Positions 1-11,684 of a stretch of DNA of 64,000 bases are shown piece by piece. Position numbers and translations under genes: made by a program. Every line of letters starts with the position of its first letter. Position 1 is the stretch's first letter. The notes below the pieces were generated by a model. That model was not told the DNA's origin. It searched no databases and worked only from the letters and a program-made list of their open reading frames with translations. Origin of the DNA: Liopterus haemorrhoidalis (taxonomy: Eukaryota; Arthropoda; Insecta; Coleoptera; Dytiscidae); assembly GCA_963971575.1 (NCBI GenBank), contig OZ020618.1:35103168-35167167 (forward strand). Direction: 5' to 3'.

Positions 1-504
1 AAATATAAATATGGAACCGTGGGATATTTTTAAATTAAAGTATTAGCAAAATGATTTTTAATTAAAGCTAAATTTGTGAAGAGTGGTTGGATCGTTGAAC
101 AACATATTTTAATGTTTTGTATAGGCTGCCCGGGCTTTCGCTTGCTTTCAATTCTCTGCTTATCTCGAGATCTGTTAAGACTCTTATTAAGCCTTTATAC
201 CAAAATCCTTAGTCAAGATTAAAAGCTAATGTCAGATTTGTCCAATATGCCTCCATTTAACAACTTGAAAATTTGAAAAGAGGTATTGATATTTCCCCTC
301 TTTTTCATTTATCATAATAATTTATACGGAACAAATTTTAGTAACTGAATCACATAATTAAATCTTTCTTGGCGTACAATATCAAGAATCATGTTATTTT
401 TCATATCAACTTATGTTAAAGAGGATTTCCTATGTAACATAATGTATATTTTAGTAGGTTATTGTCAAAGTTGTCAGCTTTATTTTATATTTTATCAGAG
501 CATA
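1..504. other. AT-rich sequence without a recognised feature
   Basis: I see no coding exon, terminal repeat or RNA gene here. The stretch ends at the TA that precedes a mariner terminal repeat. Confidence 0.5.
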
Positions 505-960
505 CAAGGTGTGTAAATTAAGTGACCGGACTGATTTTATTTTATTTTATTTATTTTTTTTATTTGAATAGAATTACAACTCAATATTGTCTCCCTCAAA
601 ATAAATTCCTTGGGAATCCACACAGCGGTGGAGACGGTTCTTCCAATCCTCATAGCAGTGCTGGAACTCGGATACTGGAACAGCTTCCTGCTGGTTGGTT
701 ACGGACGTTTGAATGTTTTCGATTGTCCCAAAATGCCGTCCCTTGAGGTGATTTTTCAATCTTGGGAAGAGGAAAAGTCACAAGGGCTGAAGTCAGGTGA
801 ATAAGGAGGCTAAGGAACCGCAGGAATGTTTTTACTGGCAAAAAAACTCGTTTATGGAAATTTCAGATTTTACTCATCCCCAATTCATTGGTCAAAATCT
901 GATGAACGGTAGTGTGAGTCAAATTCAACTCTTCCCTGATACAAAAAGTAGATAAGTGCA
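505..960 (-). mobile_element. Mariner-like element, 3' portion with internal deletion
   Basis: After a TA at 503-504 the sequence opens with a terminal repeat (AAGGTGTGTAAATTAAGTG) that matches both ends of the fuller mariner at 44293-45599. Read on the minus strand, 840-530 matches the C-terminal transposase coding region of that copy, including the stretch encoding SEFQHCYEDWKNRL and EGDNIEL. Around 845-850 the match jumps to an earlier part of the transposase, where 850-945 matches about 44700-44790, so the middle has been deleted. The left transposase end and the second terminal repeat are missing. The copy cannot encode a working transposase. Confidence 0.8.
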
Positions 961-1233
961 GTACTTTCAAACATGTATCACTTGAGTGTTAAAGTTGCTA
1001 AAATTATGGAGCCACTGCGACGTGAGTTAACATCTTCTCTCCGTCACAAAATTCAGCTACAGATCTCTGCAGCATTGGGACAGTCGTCTTCAGGTTGAGA
1101 AGAGCATATCGACATGAATTACATTGCGGTTCATATACCGCCATTCTGGCCTGCAGAAGCAGCTATAGGCGTACACGTGATTTAACGCATTTTCGTATTC
1201 TCATTCTTTCGTACGACTCAGCCGTTCTCAAAA
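961..1233. other. No recognised feature
   Basis: This lies between the mariner remnant and the Q/T-rich stretch. It may belong to the same old LTR-like relic, but no motif fixes this. Confidence 0.3.
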
Positions 1234-1779
1234 ATGGTACATCCTCGACCACGTGCGATTAAGCATACAAGTGACACACGCAATCAAGCGTACTCGCGCA
1301 CACACACGCATACACGCCCACAAGCTTACAGTCGCACACATGCACTCAAGCGCTCGCACGGGATCAATCTGGTTGATTTGACTGAATCACTTCGATTAAC
1401 CTTCACAGCCCATTCAGTCATTCACGAAAACGCGGCAGCAACTTACTCAGCCGCAACAACCCGATTAACCATCCAAGGGAACACGACAATTCAATCAGCT
1501 ACAACAGCAACAAAATCAGATACAACAGCGTCAGTCTCAGCAGCAGCTGCAACAACATCCACAGCAAAGTTAGCCACAATCGCAGCAGCCTCATCTATAA
1601 TAGCCACAACTTCATCAACATCACCGGTATCTCAGGTATCTCAAACTCCAGTAACAACAGCAGCAAATTCAACCTCAAAAGTAACAACAAACTCAGCTCT
1701 ACTTCGTGTTTCTTCCATTCTGTCTCAACATAAACTTAACCCTTTATATTTTGTTGTTTGTATATCAATTTTCATTTAG
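1234..1779 (+). pseudogene. Q/T/A-rich open stretch, probably a relic of an LTR-retrotransposon 5' or gag-like region
   Basis: An ATG-started frame of 181 codons is open and is dominated by T, A and S. The same DNA (about 1435-1690) consists of CAA/CAG trinucleotides, so the neighbouring frame reads as runs of glutamine broken by stops. The frame before that is rich in R, H and T from CACACGCA-type repeats (1295-1345). No domain is recognisable. Opa-type CAA/CAG tracts occur both in host transcription factors and in the 5' region of some insect LTR elements. The LTR-like sequence downstream favours the second reading. The open frame may simply reflect stop-poor repeat composition. Confidence 0.3.
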
Positions 1780-1906
1780 CATTATTTGATGTTTTCTCTT
1801 AATTTTATTTGTACATATTTTATGTTTATATATTTTTTTCATCACATTCTATCTTATTTTTTCAAATTTTGTCATGTATCTGTTATATAAATATTGTAAA
1901 ATTCTA

Positions 1907-2221
1907 GCCAAGGGATGATGTGGCGGCATTTGGTTTATGACCCATCCAATAATTTATATTACACATTTTAGTCGGGTTTAAAATGTTTCTTTAGTATTCT
2001 TACAGTTTCAAGTTTTATATTTTACAAATATGTATAAATTGTCCAACATAAGGAGATTTTTTTGCTATCAAATGGGCGGGCACTCCTACCCTCTACAGGC
2101 CGTCGTTTTGAACCGGGAGACTCAGTGGCGTTCGTACTCATTGTGAATCGCCTACAATTGTACAAACACTAACTAAATAAACCATCGTTGGACGACACTG
2201 TATTTATTACTAAGTGTATAA
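1907..2221 (+). repeat. Possible LTR remnant
   Basis: A purine tract (CCAAGGGA) is followed by TGATGTGGCGGC, which resembles the polypurine-tract/LTR junction of many gypsy elements. A polyadenylation signal (AAATAAACC) lies near 2175, close to the end. There is no second copy in the window and no target duplication was found, so the boundaries are guesses. A Penelope-like end abuts it. Confidence 0.25.
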
Positions 2222-2274
2222 ATATGTAGTTTATTAGATTCCGGGATAATAGGTCAGGAACAAAGAATTACTCA

Positions 2275-2333
2275 GTATTGACGTAAAACGGTTTCGATAA
2301 ACTTGTATTATCTTCTTCAGTTACACTACATAA
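2275..2333 (-). ncRNA. Hammerhead-like motif, inverted sister copy
   Basis: On the minus strand the order is CTGAAGA, then GATAA...TTATC (a clean five-pair hairpin), then GAAAC, then ACGTC. It has the same stem I halves as the copy at 2843-2892. CTGAAGA fits CUGANGA, where the N position is free. Confidence 0.45.
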
Positions 2334-2842
2334 TTCGAAACAATACAATAATACAATAATTCGGAATAATACAATAAATTAGTCACTTGTGTCTTAATTA
2401 AATATAAAACTTACTCAATAATGGTACATTTGAAGTGATGTGAATAGTCCTCCAGATACGGGTGGATAATAAAAAAACATAGTCATATTTTATTATAGCA
2501 ATATTTTAAAAACAAATTAAAAACCAGATTAAAATCACTATAAAGTCATAAAATTACTAAGTACCACAGACTAGAAAATATTATAAAATAAAATACAGTA
2601 AAATAGACAAAATATCACAGAATTTAAAATGGAAGAAAATTAACCTTAGTTGACTAACATTGTGAAACAGACTGAAGAATACAATATGGATCGGACATCA
2701 AGAAATTATGCCACTCTCGCCAAAAATTGACAAAAAAACAAAAAAATGGCAACAAATACTAATCAGATTCAGTGATCACAAAATAGTGACTAATTTATTG
2801 TATTATTCCTAATTTGTTTCATTTCTCTGTTTCGAATTATGT

Positions 2843-2892
2843 AGTGTAACTGATGAAGACTAGTTTATCGAAACTAGTTTTACGTCAATACT
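2843..2892 (+). ncRNA. Hammerhead-like ribozyme motif in a Penelope-like pLTR
   Basis: The order is AGTGT (2843-2847), CTGATGA (2850-2856), GAAAC (2870-2874), GTC (2884-2886) and ATACT (2888-2892). AGTGT and ATACT can form a five-pair stem I including one G-U. AC/GT before the C gives a two-pair stem III. Stem II is GATAA/TTATC in the sister copies but is decayed here. One extra base separates CTGATGA from stem II, unlike the textbook core. Type I hammerheads are known from Penelope-like elements. Activity of this copy is uncertain. Confidence 0.45.
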
Positions 2893-2968
2893 GAGTAATT
2901 CTTTGTCCCTGATCTATTATCCCGGAATCTAATAAATTACATATTCATACTTCTGAGGTCGACAACAT

Positions 2969-5522
2969 ATATTTATATAACTTAGTATAGAATTGCCCCA
3001 ACGCCCAATCCAAAATAGTGAGGGCGAAGCCTATTAACCCACTGCGCATTTAGAGTTTTATGGATTTTGGCTCAGCTTACGATGGACAATTTATATGTAC
3101 CATAATTTCACTTAAGAAATTATTTTAGGATAATAAACCGTCTGTTACTAGGACCCACGAACCTTTCGCTAGCCCCACAATATAATTATAACAAAAAATT
3201 GTAATTCTTAATTGATTGGTTCTCGTTGTTTAGTTATAAAATTACATTATCGATATTGACAATATCTGTTTAAGTTTTGGTATGGAAACATTGTCTTCTA
3301 TCACGCAAATATAGTATTGCAAGTAAAAAATATTACTTATATTGTTTAAACAATGAAATAAATTACTCTACTCTTGACATCAATATTGATGGTTAGACTG
3401 TAGGTTAACCTGCTATAAACGAAACCTGCATTTTATTTTCCAATTTTCCGTTCAAGTTTACTAATTATACTTTGTTTTAATTTACTTTAAATAAATACGT
3501 TTCATACATTATTTGAATGTAATATTCTTGACCTAAGAATTTGAAAATAGTATTTAATATGTCTGCTAATTCTAGAGTACTTTGACGTGCATTGTACTCC
3601 ATCAATGATTTTCTCCACGACCACTATAGAATTTACCAGTTCTAAAACCAATTTTGACTACTGAAAGTTAATATTCTAACACAAGAGTTGGAATGTTATT
3701 CTAAAGCACTTACCTTCTTATGCATTTTGTGTGTATTTCATTCCATCACTTGTTATGGAAGAACTATTCCATGCTTGTTGTCATTTGTTTTGTTCACTAT
3801 AAGGTATGTATTACTCCGTGCTGAGAAGTAGTGGAAAGGGTAAATTTATGTAATGTTTATATTAAATAAATGCAATATAACTTTCTAAAAAGTACTAAAA
3901 TAGTGACATATGTGCGAAAAATTAAACAAATAATTAATAAAAATTAAGTTTAATGAATTGATCAATTTGCTGTGTAATATAAATTATTTGTTAAGGTAAA
4001 ATGTTTGTTAAAATAATTATTTGTTAAATTTCTTTTTTTTTTTCTGGTGGTCGTGGAGAAGTAGGGTCTGTTACTCGGTTGGAAGTGAAAATTCGATGCT
4101 CGTTACTCCTCACACTTACCTGCGGTACGCGCTCTGAATGTTACACTCGCATCGAATTTTCCAAACTTGTTACAGATTATACTATTAAACTTCATCGTCA
4201 GATGAGCGCCAAGTTTCGGTTAACCATTCAATGCCGTGTCTCTAGAACAAAAAATTATAAGTCAATTGCGAACAGCTCAGTCAATTTTGGAGCCTCCACC
4301 ATACGTACTACATATACTTCAGCAGTATACGTAGCACATTAAATGCCCAAAACTTTACGTGACGATTATATTCCTTTAAAACCATCAATTTCACTAACTA
4401 TAAATTATCATTTTAATGCGATGTGTCATCTGCCATTAATGTAATAAAATTAAGGGACACTGTCTTTTTACAAACAAGTAAAAATTTGACAGGAGTGATA
4501 AGTCATTTAATTTAGTAATGAATCATTACAATTTGTTCTCGAAAGCATTAATTATTTATGAATCAACCCAATACTTTAGGTTGAGCCGACCCTTAAACTT
4601 ATTGCACAGTATCAGTAGATCGCAATTCCGAAAGGATGTTCGGGATTTGAACCCACATCCTTTAAATTTTCTGATATATAGATATGTTTGTACTTTTTGA
4701 CTTCCTGACTATCCTGCTAGGAGTAAATCAGTCTGATTACACAGTGTTCTACAGTTACAAATGGCCTAAACAGGATTTTAAATCAGATTTTGTCCATGTG
4801 TATGACACGCTATTATATTTGATAATCGTTGACAGAACCGGACATTTCTATGCTAGCAGACACTAAATTATAATCACTTGTGATACATCAAACATATTTA
4901 AGACAAATTGTCAGTATTATTACTATATCGCGAACATTGAATCAACAGCAATCAGTATAGAAATTGACATTGATACAGTGGGAAGACTAATAGATTATCA
5001 AGGGAGTTGATGAAGACTGGACCATATATCCACATATCCCAATAGTGTGACATACTGACCAACAGACAACCACTTCGACATTGACAGCACTGATAACTGT
5101 ATATGCATCATGTCACTACTCTTGTTCCAGATGCACTCGAGATAGATGAGATATTGTTGCTTTGTAGTTCACAAATCTACACTGCTTTATTTTCGCTATG
5201 TATTAGGTATCTCGGAAAGAAAGTTTGATGGAACAAGTGTCATGAAACAAATATATTTATTAATTATGTCTAAAATATATTTCCTTCATTACAAAACACT
5301 TAGGTTATTAGCACCCCCATACATTTTTCCACTACATATTACCAATTTGGATAAAAGGTTGTTAAATGGTAACATATTTTATTATTTTACAGAATATTTT
5401 ATTTAACTGACTGCAGTTTAGGTTCTCGGCATTGTTAAAGTTACATTAAAGTTGAATTATGTCTTACCTGTACTAATAGTTCTCGAGTAATTGTTCTGGA
5501 TGTTCATTTATTAAAGACTAAT
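2969..5522. other. Long AT-rich stretch, no gene recognised
   Basis: Two small structures are visible. TTCTCCACGACCAC near 3611 is inverted at about 4048-4062 (GTGGTCGTGGAGAA), which may mark the ends of a ~450-bp unit. An imperfect palindrome at about 4070-4178 is centred between two copies of GAAAATTCGATGC in opposite orientation. Open frames here start at non-ATG codons or have no recognisable composition. Near 4640 a hairpin contains GGTTCAAATCC (minus strand), like a tRNA B box, but no complete tRNA or SINE surrounds it. Confidence 0.4.
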
Positions 5523-6451
5523 CAGTGGCACAGCCAAGGTGGGGCCGACGGGCCTGGGACCCTCCCAGGACCAGCAGATTACACGGTGCTGCTCGGAGAG
5601 TTGAAGATAAAATTTGTTAACCACAACATTAGTTAATTTTTAAATTACTTCATTGTAAACTATATTGGCATTTTTTATTTATTTTTTTTCGTATAAATAA
5701 TAATTTTTTTAAGATTGCCTACTCTTGATAAAGTGACATAATTATTGTTCAAGTGAATATAAATCATTTTCCAAATATGCTCCAACGAATTATATGAAGG
5801 GGAGCGTTGATCCTTTTTCCCCCTGTCACATCGACTAAAACATTCGCCCAGCCAAATGATAAAACTGTTTTAAACAACTAATTACTCGATTCAGATAAGA
5901 TAAAGTGGAAATCTGACTTCGGTATATTCTTCACACGAGTCTGTTCGTTCGGTACAAATTATGGCCAAGCGGCTGATTTAAAGAACTGAACATAAGTAAG
6001 AAAAATATTGAGACTTCAAAAATACATCCCGCGAAAAATATAAATAAATATGTATTTATCGAAGAAAAAATCAAGTGCAAGTTTTTGATACATGGATTAA
6101 CAATTATATTTTTTTATCAACAAATAATGGAATTATTATTTGGTATAAAGATCAATATCCAACAGCAGGATGTCGAACTGATTTGGGTCGCAGTCTATTT
6201 TACATACAAAATGATAAGCAGTGACGGAACTTTAAATATCCCGAAGGGTTTCTTGACATTTTTTTATAAACTGAAAAGGGGAAGAGCGTATATTTTACAT
6301 TTTTAAATATATTTTTCCCCTAAATAAGCTCAAGTGATTTTGATCACCGCTTCAGGGGCCACAAAAAATAAGGTTGAGGGCCGTATGAGGCCCGCGTGCC
6401 CTCGAAATTTGATTCGGCCCTCCCCAAGACAAAATCCTGGCTGCGCCACTG
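5523..6451. mobile_element. Non-autonomous hAT-like element
   Basis: The left end CAGTGGCACAGCCA and the right end TGGCTGCGCCACTG form a 14-bp inverted repeat with one mismatch, a hAT-type terminus. The flanks AGACTAAT (5515-5522) and CATCTAAT (6452-6459) share five of eight bases, consistent with a decayed 8-bp target duplication. GC-rich subterminal blocks lie just inside each end. No transposase is encoded. A stretch near 5995-6080 resembles the family found at 18.64-19.3 kb. Confidence 0.65.
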
Positions 6452-6459
6452 CATCTAAT

Positions 6460-7183
6460 AAAGTAGAACAATATTGATAACCAATATTTCCTGATACACA
6501 TAAACTAGACGAAAGTTAGAACTGGTAGAAAGCATTTGGTAAATAGGCATATAGGTGTAGTAATTTACTTCCAACTTCCTTAAATATATGGTTACCTAAA
6601 CACCTGGTTGAAAACAATAAAAAAACAAAGCATCATTTGAACAGTAAGGTCACGATTGTCCAAGCGCTCCGTGTAGGGCATTAGGTAAACTGGCATATAT
6701 CCGGCGCACAAGACTTATTACACTAACTCTGCTATTAAATTAAAACGATTTATACGAACCGGCGCCCATTAATAGGCAAGTACAAGGAGCCTGCTGGTGG
6801 GGAAAAGGAACGTATATGAATATTAATGCGTGTTTGTCTCTCTTTAGAGAAACGGAATCATCACTGGTTCATGTTTGCAGCGGGACATCTATCACCTGGG
6901 TTTCTTCTTGTGTTGTCACCCAACTCGACTCTCCGCCTGAATTTGATATGATGTTAACAGAATGTAATATTAAATATTTCAGATGAATACACAATCCATT
7001 TAAAACAGTTTTCAACCATTTTTTCTGTTTGATTTTAAATGCAATTTACTTTATTAATTTTTTTATTATTTGCTTCAGTAACAACGATTATTAGCACCTT
7101 AATATACATTATTGGATATAAATACATAAATATAGATATACATTAGCTATATATATATTAATATAGGTGGATGTAATCATATA
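6460..7183. other. No recognised gene
   Basis: This includes the probable 3' untranslated end of the minus-strand LINE just downstream in coordinate, and otherwise anonymous sequence. Confidence 0.4.
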
Positions 7184-7860
7184 TTAAATTAAATTATACA
7201 TTTTGGTTTGTTTCATGAAGTTCAGAGAATCTTTGGCTGTGGAAGGTGATAGAGCTTCCTTCAGAGTTTGGAGTAGGTTGGTGTTTCTTCTCTCTTGATC
7301 ATATTTTGGGCATTCTAACAGGAGATGGTGTATGGTAATTTTCGAGTTACATAGATCACAAGCGGTGGGTTCTTCGTGAGCAAAAATGTGTTTGTGAGTT
7401 AGTAACGTGTGGCCTATTCTCATTCTGGTTATCACTATCTGGTCTTGTCTATTTTCAATATCAACCCAAGGTGTGGTGTCTTCTTTGATATTTCTGAGAT
7501 GATTGTTGTTAGTTGTTTTCTAGGTTTCGAACCATTTTTCTTTGATTTTCCTTTTTATTTGTGCTATGAGGTCTATGTGGGGGATAACTATGTCTTCTCG
7601 TTCGTTTCCATGGATTCCAATATGAGATGGGATCCACAAGATGACTATTTGTTTTCCAGTGAATAGTGCTTGGTGGAAGTTATTCTGGATTTGTATTGAT
7701 ATCTAGTCTTCAGGATATAGTTTTTGGTTGCTTCTTATTGTGGCCATGGAGTCGACTTGAATTATGTATTGAGCTGGTTCGTCTTGGTGTGTAAGAATCA
7801 ATTCCGATCCTTTTAGCAGGGCGTACATTTCTGCGCCCTGAAAAAGTGTGTGGACAGCGA
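7184..7860 (-). pseudogene. LINE (RNase H-bearing, I/R1-type) ORF2 C-terminal end, 5' truncated
   Basis: Read on the minus strand from about 7860, the order is an RNase H start (QGAEMYALLKGSELI), then IIQVDSMATIR with a catalytic Asp, then ILWIPSHIGIHGNERED near 7600-7660. The last is the signature C-terminal RNase H motif of I-clade and related LINEs. The end (7184-7435) carries RMRIGHTLLTHKHIF and a zinc-knuckle-like CDLC...HHLLLEC. Together these are the last third of a non-LTR retrotransposon polyprotein. Frames change between 7436 and 7703, so it is a pseudogene. Reverse transcriptase and endonuclease are absent, as expected for 5' truncation on insertion. The exact clade is not certain. 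Confidence 0.75.
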
Positions 7861-7867
7861 TTTTTAT

Positions 7868-8000
7868 TACCTCAAGAAGCTGTTGAAGCCTTAGAAAATC
7901 ATGTATTTGAGATAACAACTTCAAAGTGGATAAAATGTTCGAGAATTGGTTTGAACGCATGCAAAATTGTATAAATCTTGAAGGCATATATTTAAAAAGA
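7868..8000 (+). pseudogene. Tc1/mariner transposase C-terminal fragment
   Basis: The plus frame encodes EAVEALENHVFEI, then KCFENWFERMQNCINLEGIY. This matches the end of mariner-family transposases, where a Trp-Phe-x-Arg-Met...Cys-Ile block closes the protein. Only ~45 codons remain, directly abutting the minus-strand LINE, so either the LINE inserted into the transposon or both were truncated together. Its terminal repeat is not certain. Confidence 0.55.
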
Positions 8001-8569
8001 AATAAAACAGTTAAAAAAAATTCTTTCTTAGTTTTTGTGCAAACTTAAAAGGTAGACCTCGTATTTGGTGTTCTATTTTGAATCTGCCGCAGTTCTCAGT
8101 ATAAGTGCTGCGGGTAAATATAGTATAAATTTCGTAAAGAACACGTGTACTAAGTTATATTCCATTATTGTGAACTACAATATTTTTCGACAAATATTCT
8201 AAACTATAAACAATCATGTGGAAAAAACGTATTATTTGAACATTTCTACATAAAACTTTATAAACAAGCCATTTGAGATCCATAAATATATTTAAAATAT
8301 TACAATTTTTTTTTGTCTGATATCTAGTATTAACGTACTGAGCGATAACCATTTTACAACATATTTTCTACAATTAAAAATCCTTTTATACAGGCAAAAC
8401 TCGCAGTAAATTTGTATGTATAGATTGTTATTAAATTTATTTCAAATTGTTTGTTTTGTCTAAGAAATTTATAATCTGTGGGGGTTACACGCACCTTTAA
8501 TATGTTTCCTTAATAAACGAGTTATCCCTCAGCATTAAAAATTAATATGGTTTAAAAATTACATATATA
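8001..8569. other. No recognised feature
   Basis: AT-rich sequence without terminal repeats or credible coding content. Confidence 0.4.
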
Positions 8570-8950
8570 AGTAGTCCTCGACTTACAACGGGATTCCGTT
8601 AGTAAGACTCCACCGTAAGTCGATGTTAAGGTAAGTAGGATGTGCAATTTTTTTAAATATATCATTAAGTACACTACTGTTCTTTTATAAATTAGTGTTT
8701 CATATATCTTTCATTTTTAACATTACATATAAAATTGCATGTATACATACAGTCCAGTCGATATAAATGGAAGAGTGTATAAAAGTTAACATACTTTATA
8801 TGTATATAAATATTAAACATATTCGAGAATAACATCAGCAAAATTAATCGCGATAACAGTGTATGAAACATTACTACAAAAAAGTACATGTTTGTAAGGT
8901 CGTATGTGTGTTTGTTGTAAGTAGAATACGGCGTAAGTCGAGGACTACCT
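8570..8950. mobile_element. MITE with pogo/Tigger-like ends
   Basis: AGTAGTCCTCGACTTAC at the left is inverted as GTAAGTCGAGGACTACCT at the right. TA dinucleotides flank both sides (8568-8569 and about 8950-8951), as expected for Tc1/pogo-type insertion. The 380-bp interior is AT-rich and non-coding. The inverted repeat extends imperfectly for about 25 bases. Confidence 0.7.
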
Positions 8951-9040
8951 ATATTAATAAAGTATTTCCCACATTTTATTTTTTTCTTTGATACTTATTA
9001 TACCATAACAATTAAAGCGCGGCCAGATTAAGTGATGATA

Positions 9041-9335
9041 TCTCGTATAAAGAAAGCGGCATATCATATTATATAATACCTTTGATACGATTTTGCAATG
9101 GTTTAGTATTCATCGGGACACCATAATATTGGACGTATGCCATTGCTGATAGTACTAAGCTATAATGGTACAATATATATGGAGTGTATCAAAGAGATGT
9201 ATTAATTCAAAAAAAAAAAAAAAAAATGAACACTTATAGTACTGGGCTAGAATAGTACAATATATAAAAGTATAAGCATTAAAGAGGTATAATACTTCAT
9301 AAAATATAAACTTCGAATCAGGCCCGCGCCTAGCA
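9041..9335. repeat. Foldback family copy (partial)
   Basis: TTTGCAATGGTTTAG...GGACACC...TTGGACG.ATGCCATTGCTGATAG matches the arms of the foldback element at 17195-17455. The right part ends in CGAATCAGGCCCGCGCC, which recurs inverted at 12288-12305. It is older and more diverged than the 17 kb copy. A (A)18 run lies at 9210-9227. Confidence 0.5.
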
Positions 9336-9344
9336 GTTTTAGCA

Positions 9345-11555
9345 CTGAGCACCCGTACCTCGCTACGGTATATTAACGATCTCATTAGTGTCATTAGTGT
9401 AAAATACTCAGTTTGTTTTTAAACATGTGTATGGGTAATCTTTGTAAGCAAAATCCTAGTCGATATCTTATTTGTCCTAAGAGATATTGAAGAATCCGTG
9501 AAAAAACATTTTATTCTTTTTCACCATATAGAGGTCGAACTTCAAAAAAACCTTTCTTAGTGGGTTAGGTTACGTCATACTGAGAAAAAAAAAACTGTGT
9601 TAAACTTTTTAAATATTTTAAAGACATTTATATATATATATCAAAAAGGAATGTTATAACTCAACAATGGGAGAAAATACGAAGGGTTATATACCCTGAA
9701 TGCAAATCCACCCTTTTAGGGGTTGATTAGGGTAACATTTTAAAATAAGTTTTAGTTTAAATAAGTATGGGTAACTTTTGTAAACAAAAAACAATATCTC
9801 AATAGTCCTAAGAGATATTGAGGAATCCGTGAAATCACATTTTAGCCCTTTTCACCCCCTTAGGGATCGAATTTTATAAAGTTCCATATTAGTGGATGCT
9901 TTCGTCATGGAGGGAAAATATTTTCCGAATTTCATGTCTTTATGTCAAGGGACGTCCTATCGAATAAAAAATACCAATTAACCCCATTAAGGATGAAATT
10001 TAAAAAACCTTAGGGGTTGATTAGGGCAAAACCCTGAATTTCTGTTTTAAAAATTTGTATGGGTAACCTTTGTAAGCAAAAACCAAGTCGATATCTGATT
10101 GGTTCTAAGAGATATTGAGAAATTCCTGAAGTCATATTTCACCCACTTTTTACCCCCTTAGAGGTCAACTTTCGAAAAATCTCTTCTTAGTGGAATATGT
10201 TTTGCGAATTTCATGTATCTATGTCCAAGAAACGTTCTATCGAATAAAAAATATCTTTTACCCCTTTAAGGGTGAAATTAAAAAGAAACTGCCAAAATTA
10301 TTTCAAGGTATTTAAAAAGACACATATGTGCCAAAAAGGAATGTTATAACTCAACAAATACAGGAAATACGATTGGATGTATAATTAAGTCCGAATGTAG
10401 ATTCACAATTTTAGGGTTTGATTAGGACAAAATCCTGAAAAAGGTTTTTCGGCTTTTGTATTGGTAGGTAATCTTTATAGGCAAAAACCAAATCGATATT
10501 TTATTGGTCCTCAGAGATAGTAGAGAATCATTGAAACCACATTTCACCCCTTTTAACCCTTTAGGGGGAAATTAAAAGAACTCTTAAAACTATTTCGAGA
10601 TATTTAAAAAAGACATCTATGTGCCAAAAAGGTATGTTATATGTAAGTCAACAAACAAAAATAATTCACCTCGATTGTATATTCACCCCTTTACGGGTTG
10701 ATTAGGACAAAAATCTGAAACAAGTTTTACGGAATTTGTGTGAGTAATCTTTGTAGGTTAAAATTGATCCTAAGAGATATTAAGGAATCCTTGAATTGAC
10801 ATTTCACCCCTTTTCACCCTTTAGGGACATAATTTTAAAAAACTATCAATACTATGTCGAGATATTTTAAAAGGACACTTTTGTGCCAAAAAGAAATTGT
10901 GTAACTCAACAAACACAGGAAATACGACGGGATGTATAATTCACCCCGTTTGTAGATTCACCCCTTTAGGGGTTGACTAGGATAAAAACCTGAAATAAGT
11001 TTTTCGGTATTTGTATGAATAATCTTTGTAAGCAAAAACCAAGTCGGTATCTTATTGGTCCTAAGAGATATTAAGGAATCCTTGAATTAATATTTCACCC
11101 CTTTTCACCCTTTAGGGACGTAATTTTAAAAAACTGTCAATTCCATTTCGAGATATTTTCAAAAGACACTTAAGTGCCAAAAAGAAACCTTATAACTCAA
11201 CAAACACAGGAAATACGACGGGATGTAAAATTGACCCCGATTGTAGATTCACCTCTTTAGGGGTTGATTAGGACAAAATCCTGAAATAGATTTTTCGGCA
11301 TTTGTATTGGTAATCTTTATAAGCAAAAAATAAGTCGATATCCCATCGACCCGAAGAGATATTATAGAATCCGTGAAATCACATTCCACCCCTTTTCGCC
11401 CCTTAGGGGTTGAATTTCTAAAAATCCCTTCTTAGTGGGTGCTTACATCATGGAGGGAATATACTCTCCAAATTTCTAGTTTCTAGGCCCAGGGTTTCGG
11501 GCTGGGCGGTGTCAGTCAGTCAGTCAGTCAAGACACTGCCTTTTATATATATAGA
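9345..11555 (+). repeat. Mobile tandem array of ~300-bp units (first locus, about seven units)
   Basis: The array opens with CACCCGTACCTCGCTACGG and closes with GGGCTGGGCGGTG, four GTCA repeats and CTTTTATATATATAGAT. Between these, degenerate units repeat in order: GGGTAATCTTTGTAAGCAAA, AGTCGATATCTTATTGGTCC, TAAGAGATATTGAGGAATCC, CACCCCTTTT, ACAAACACAGGAAATACGA and GGGGTTGATTAGG. Unit starts lie near 9430, 9765, 10050, 10460, 10740, 11015 and 11305. The same start, units and end occur at 53410-54935. No open frame is conserved across units, so it looks non-coding. Confidence 0.7.
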
Positions 11556-11684
11556 TTTTTATTTTTAAATTTTACAACATATACTTAGACATAGAAAAAG
11601 AAAACATTTATTATTGTTGTTTGTATATTATCATCATATAACGTAAAACAATGCAAGCCATAACATAAAACAATGATAGGTTTT

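Larger units (their letters stand above)
2222..2968 (-). mobile_element. Penelope-like element 3' end with an inverted partial copy (pLTR structure)
   Basis: 2222-2680 runs parallel to 47625-48095, where the same sequence follows a GIY-YIG endonuclease tail, so this is the 3' non-coding end of a Penelope-like element. From 2795 to 2968 the terminal ~150 bases reappear in the opposite orientation and end in GAGGTCGACAACAT, the same terminus as at 47606. Partial inverted terminal copies are typical of Penelope-like pLTRs. Both copies contain a hammerhead-like hairpin (minus 2275-2333; plus 2843-2892). No reverse transcriptase remains. Confidence 0.65.

Noticed and set aside
4079..4342. 87-codon plus-strand frame
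   Set aside because: It begins at TTG, overlaps an imperfect palindrome and has no recognisable composition.
4625..4665. tRNA or SINE based on GGTTCAAATCC on the minus strand
   Set aside because: No A box at the right distance. The motif sits in a simple hairpin.
7409..7666. 85-codon plus-strand frame
   Set aside because: It is the antisense shadow of the LINE RNase H region on the minus strand.
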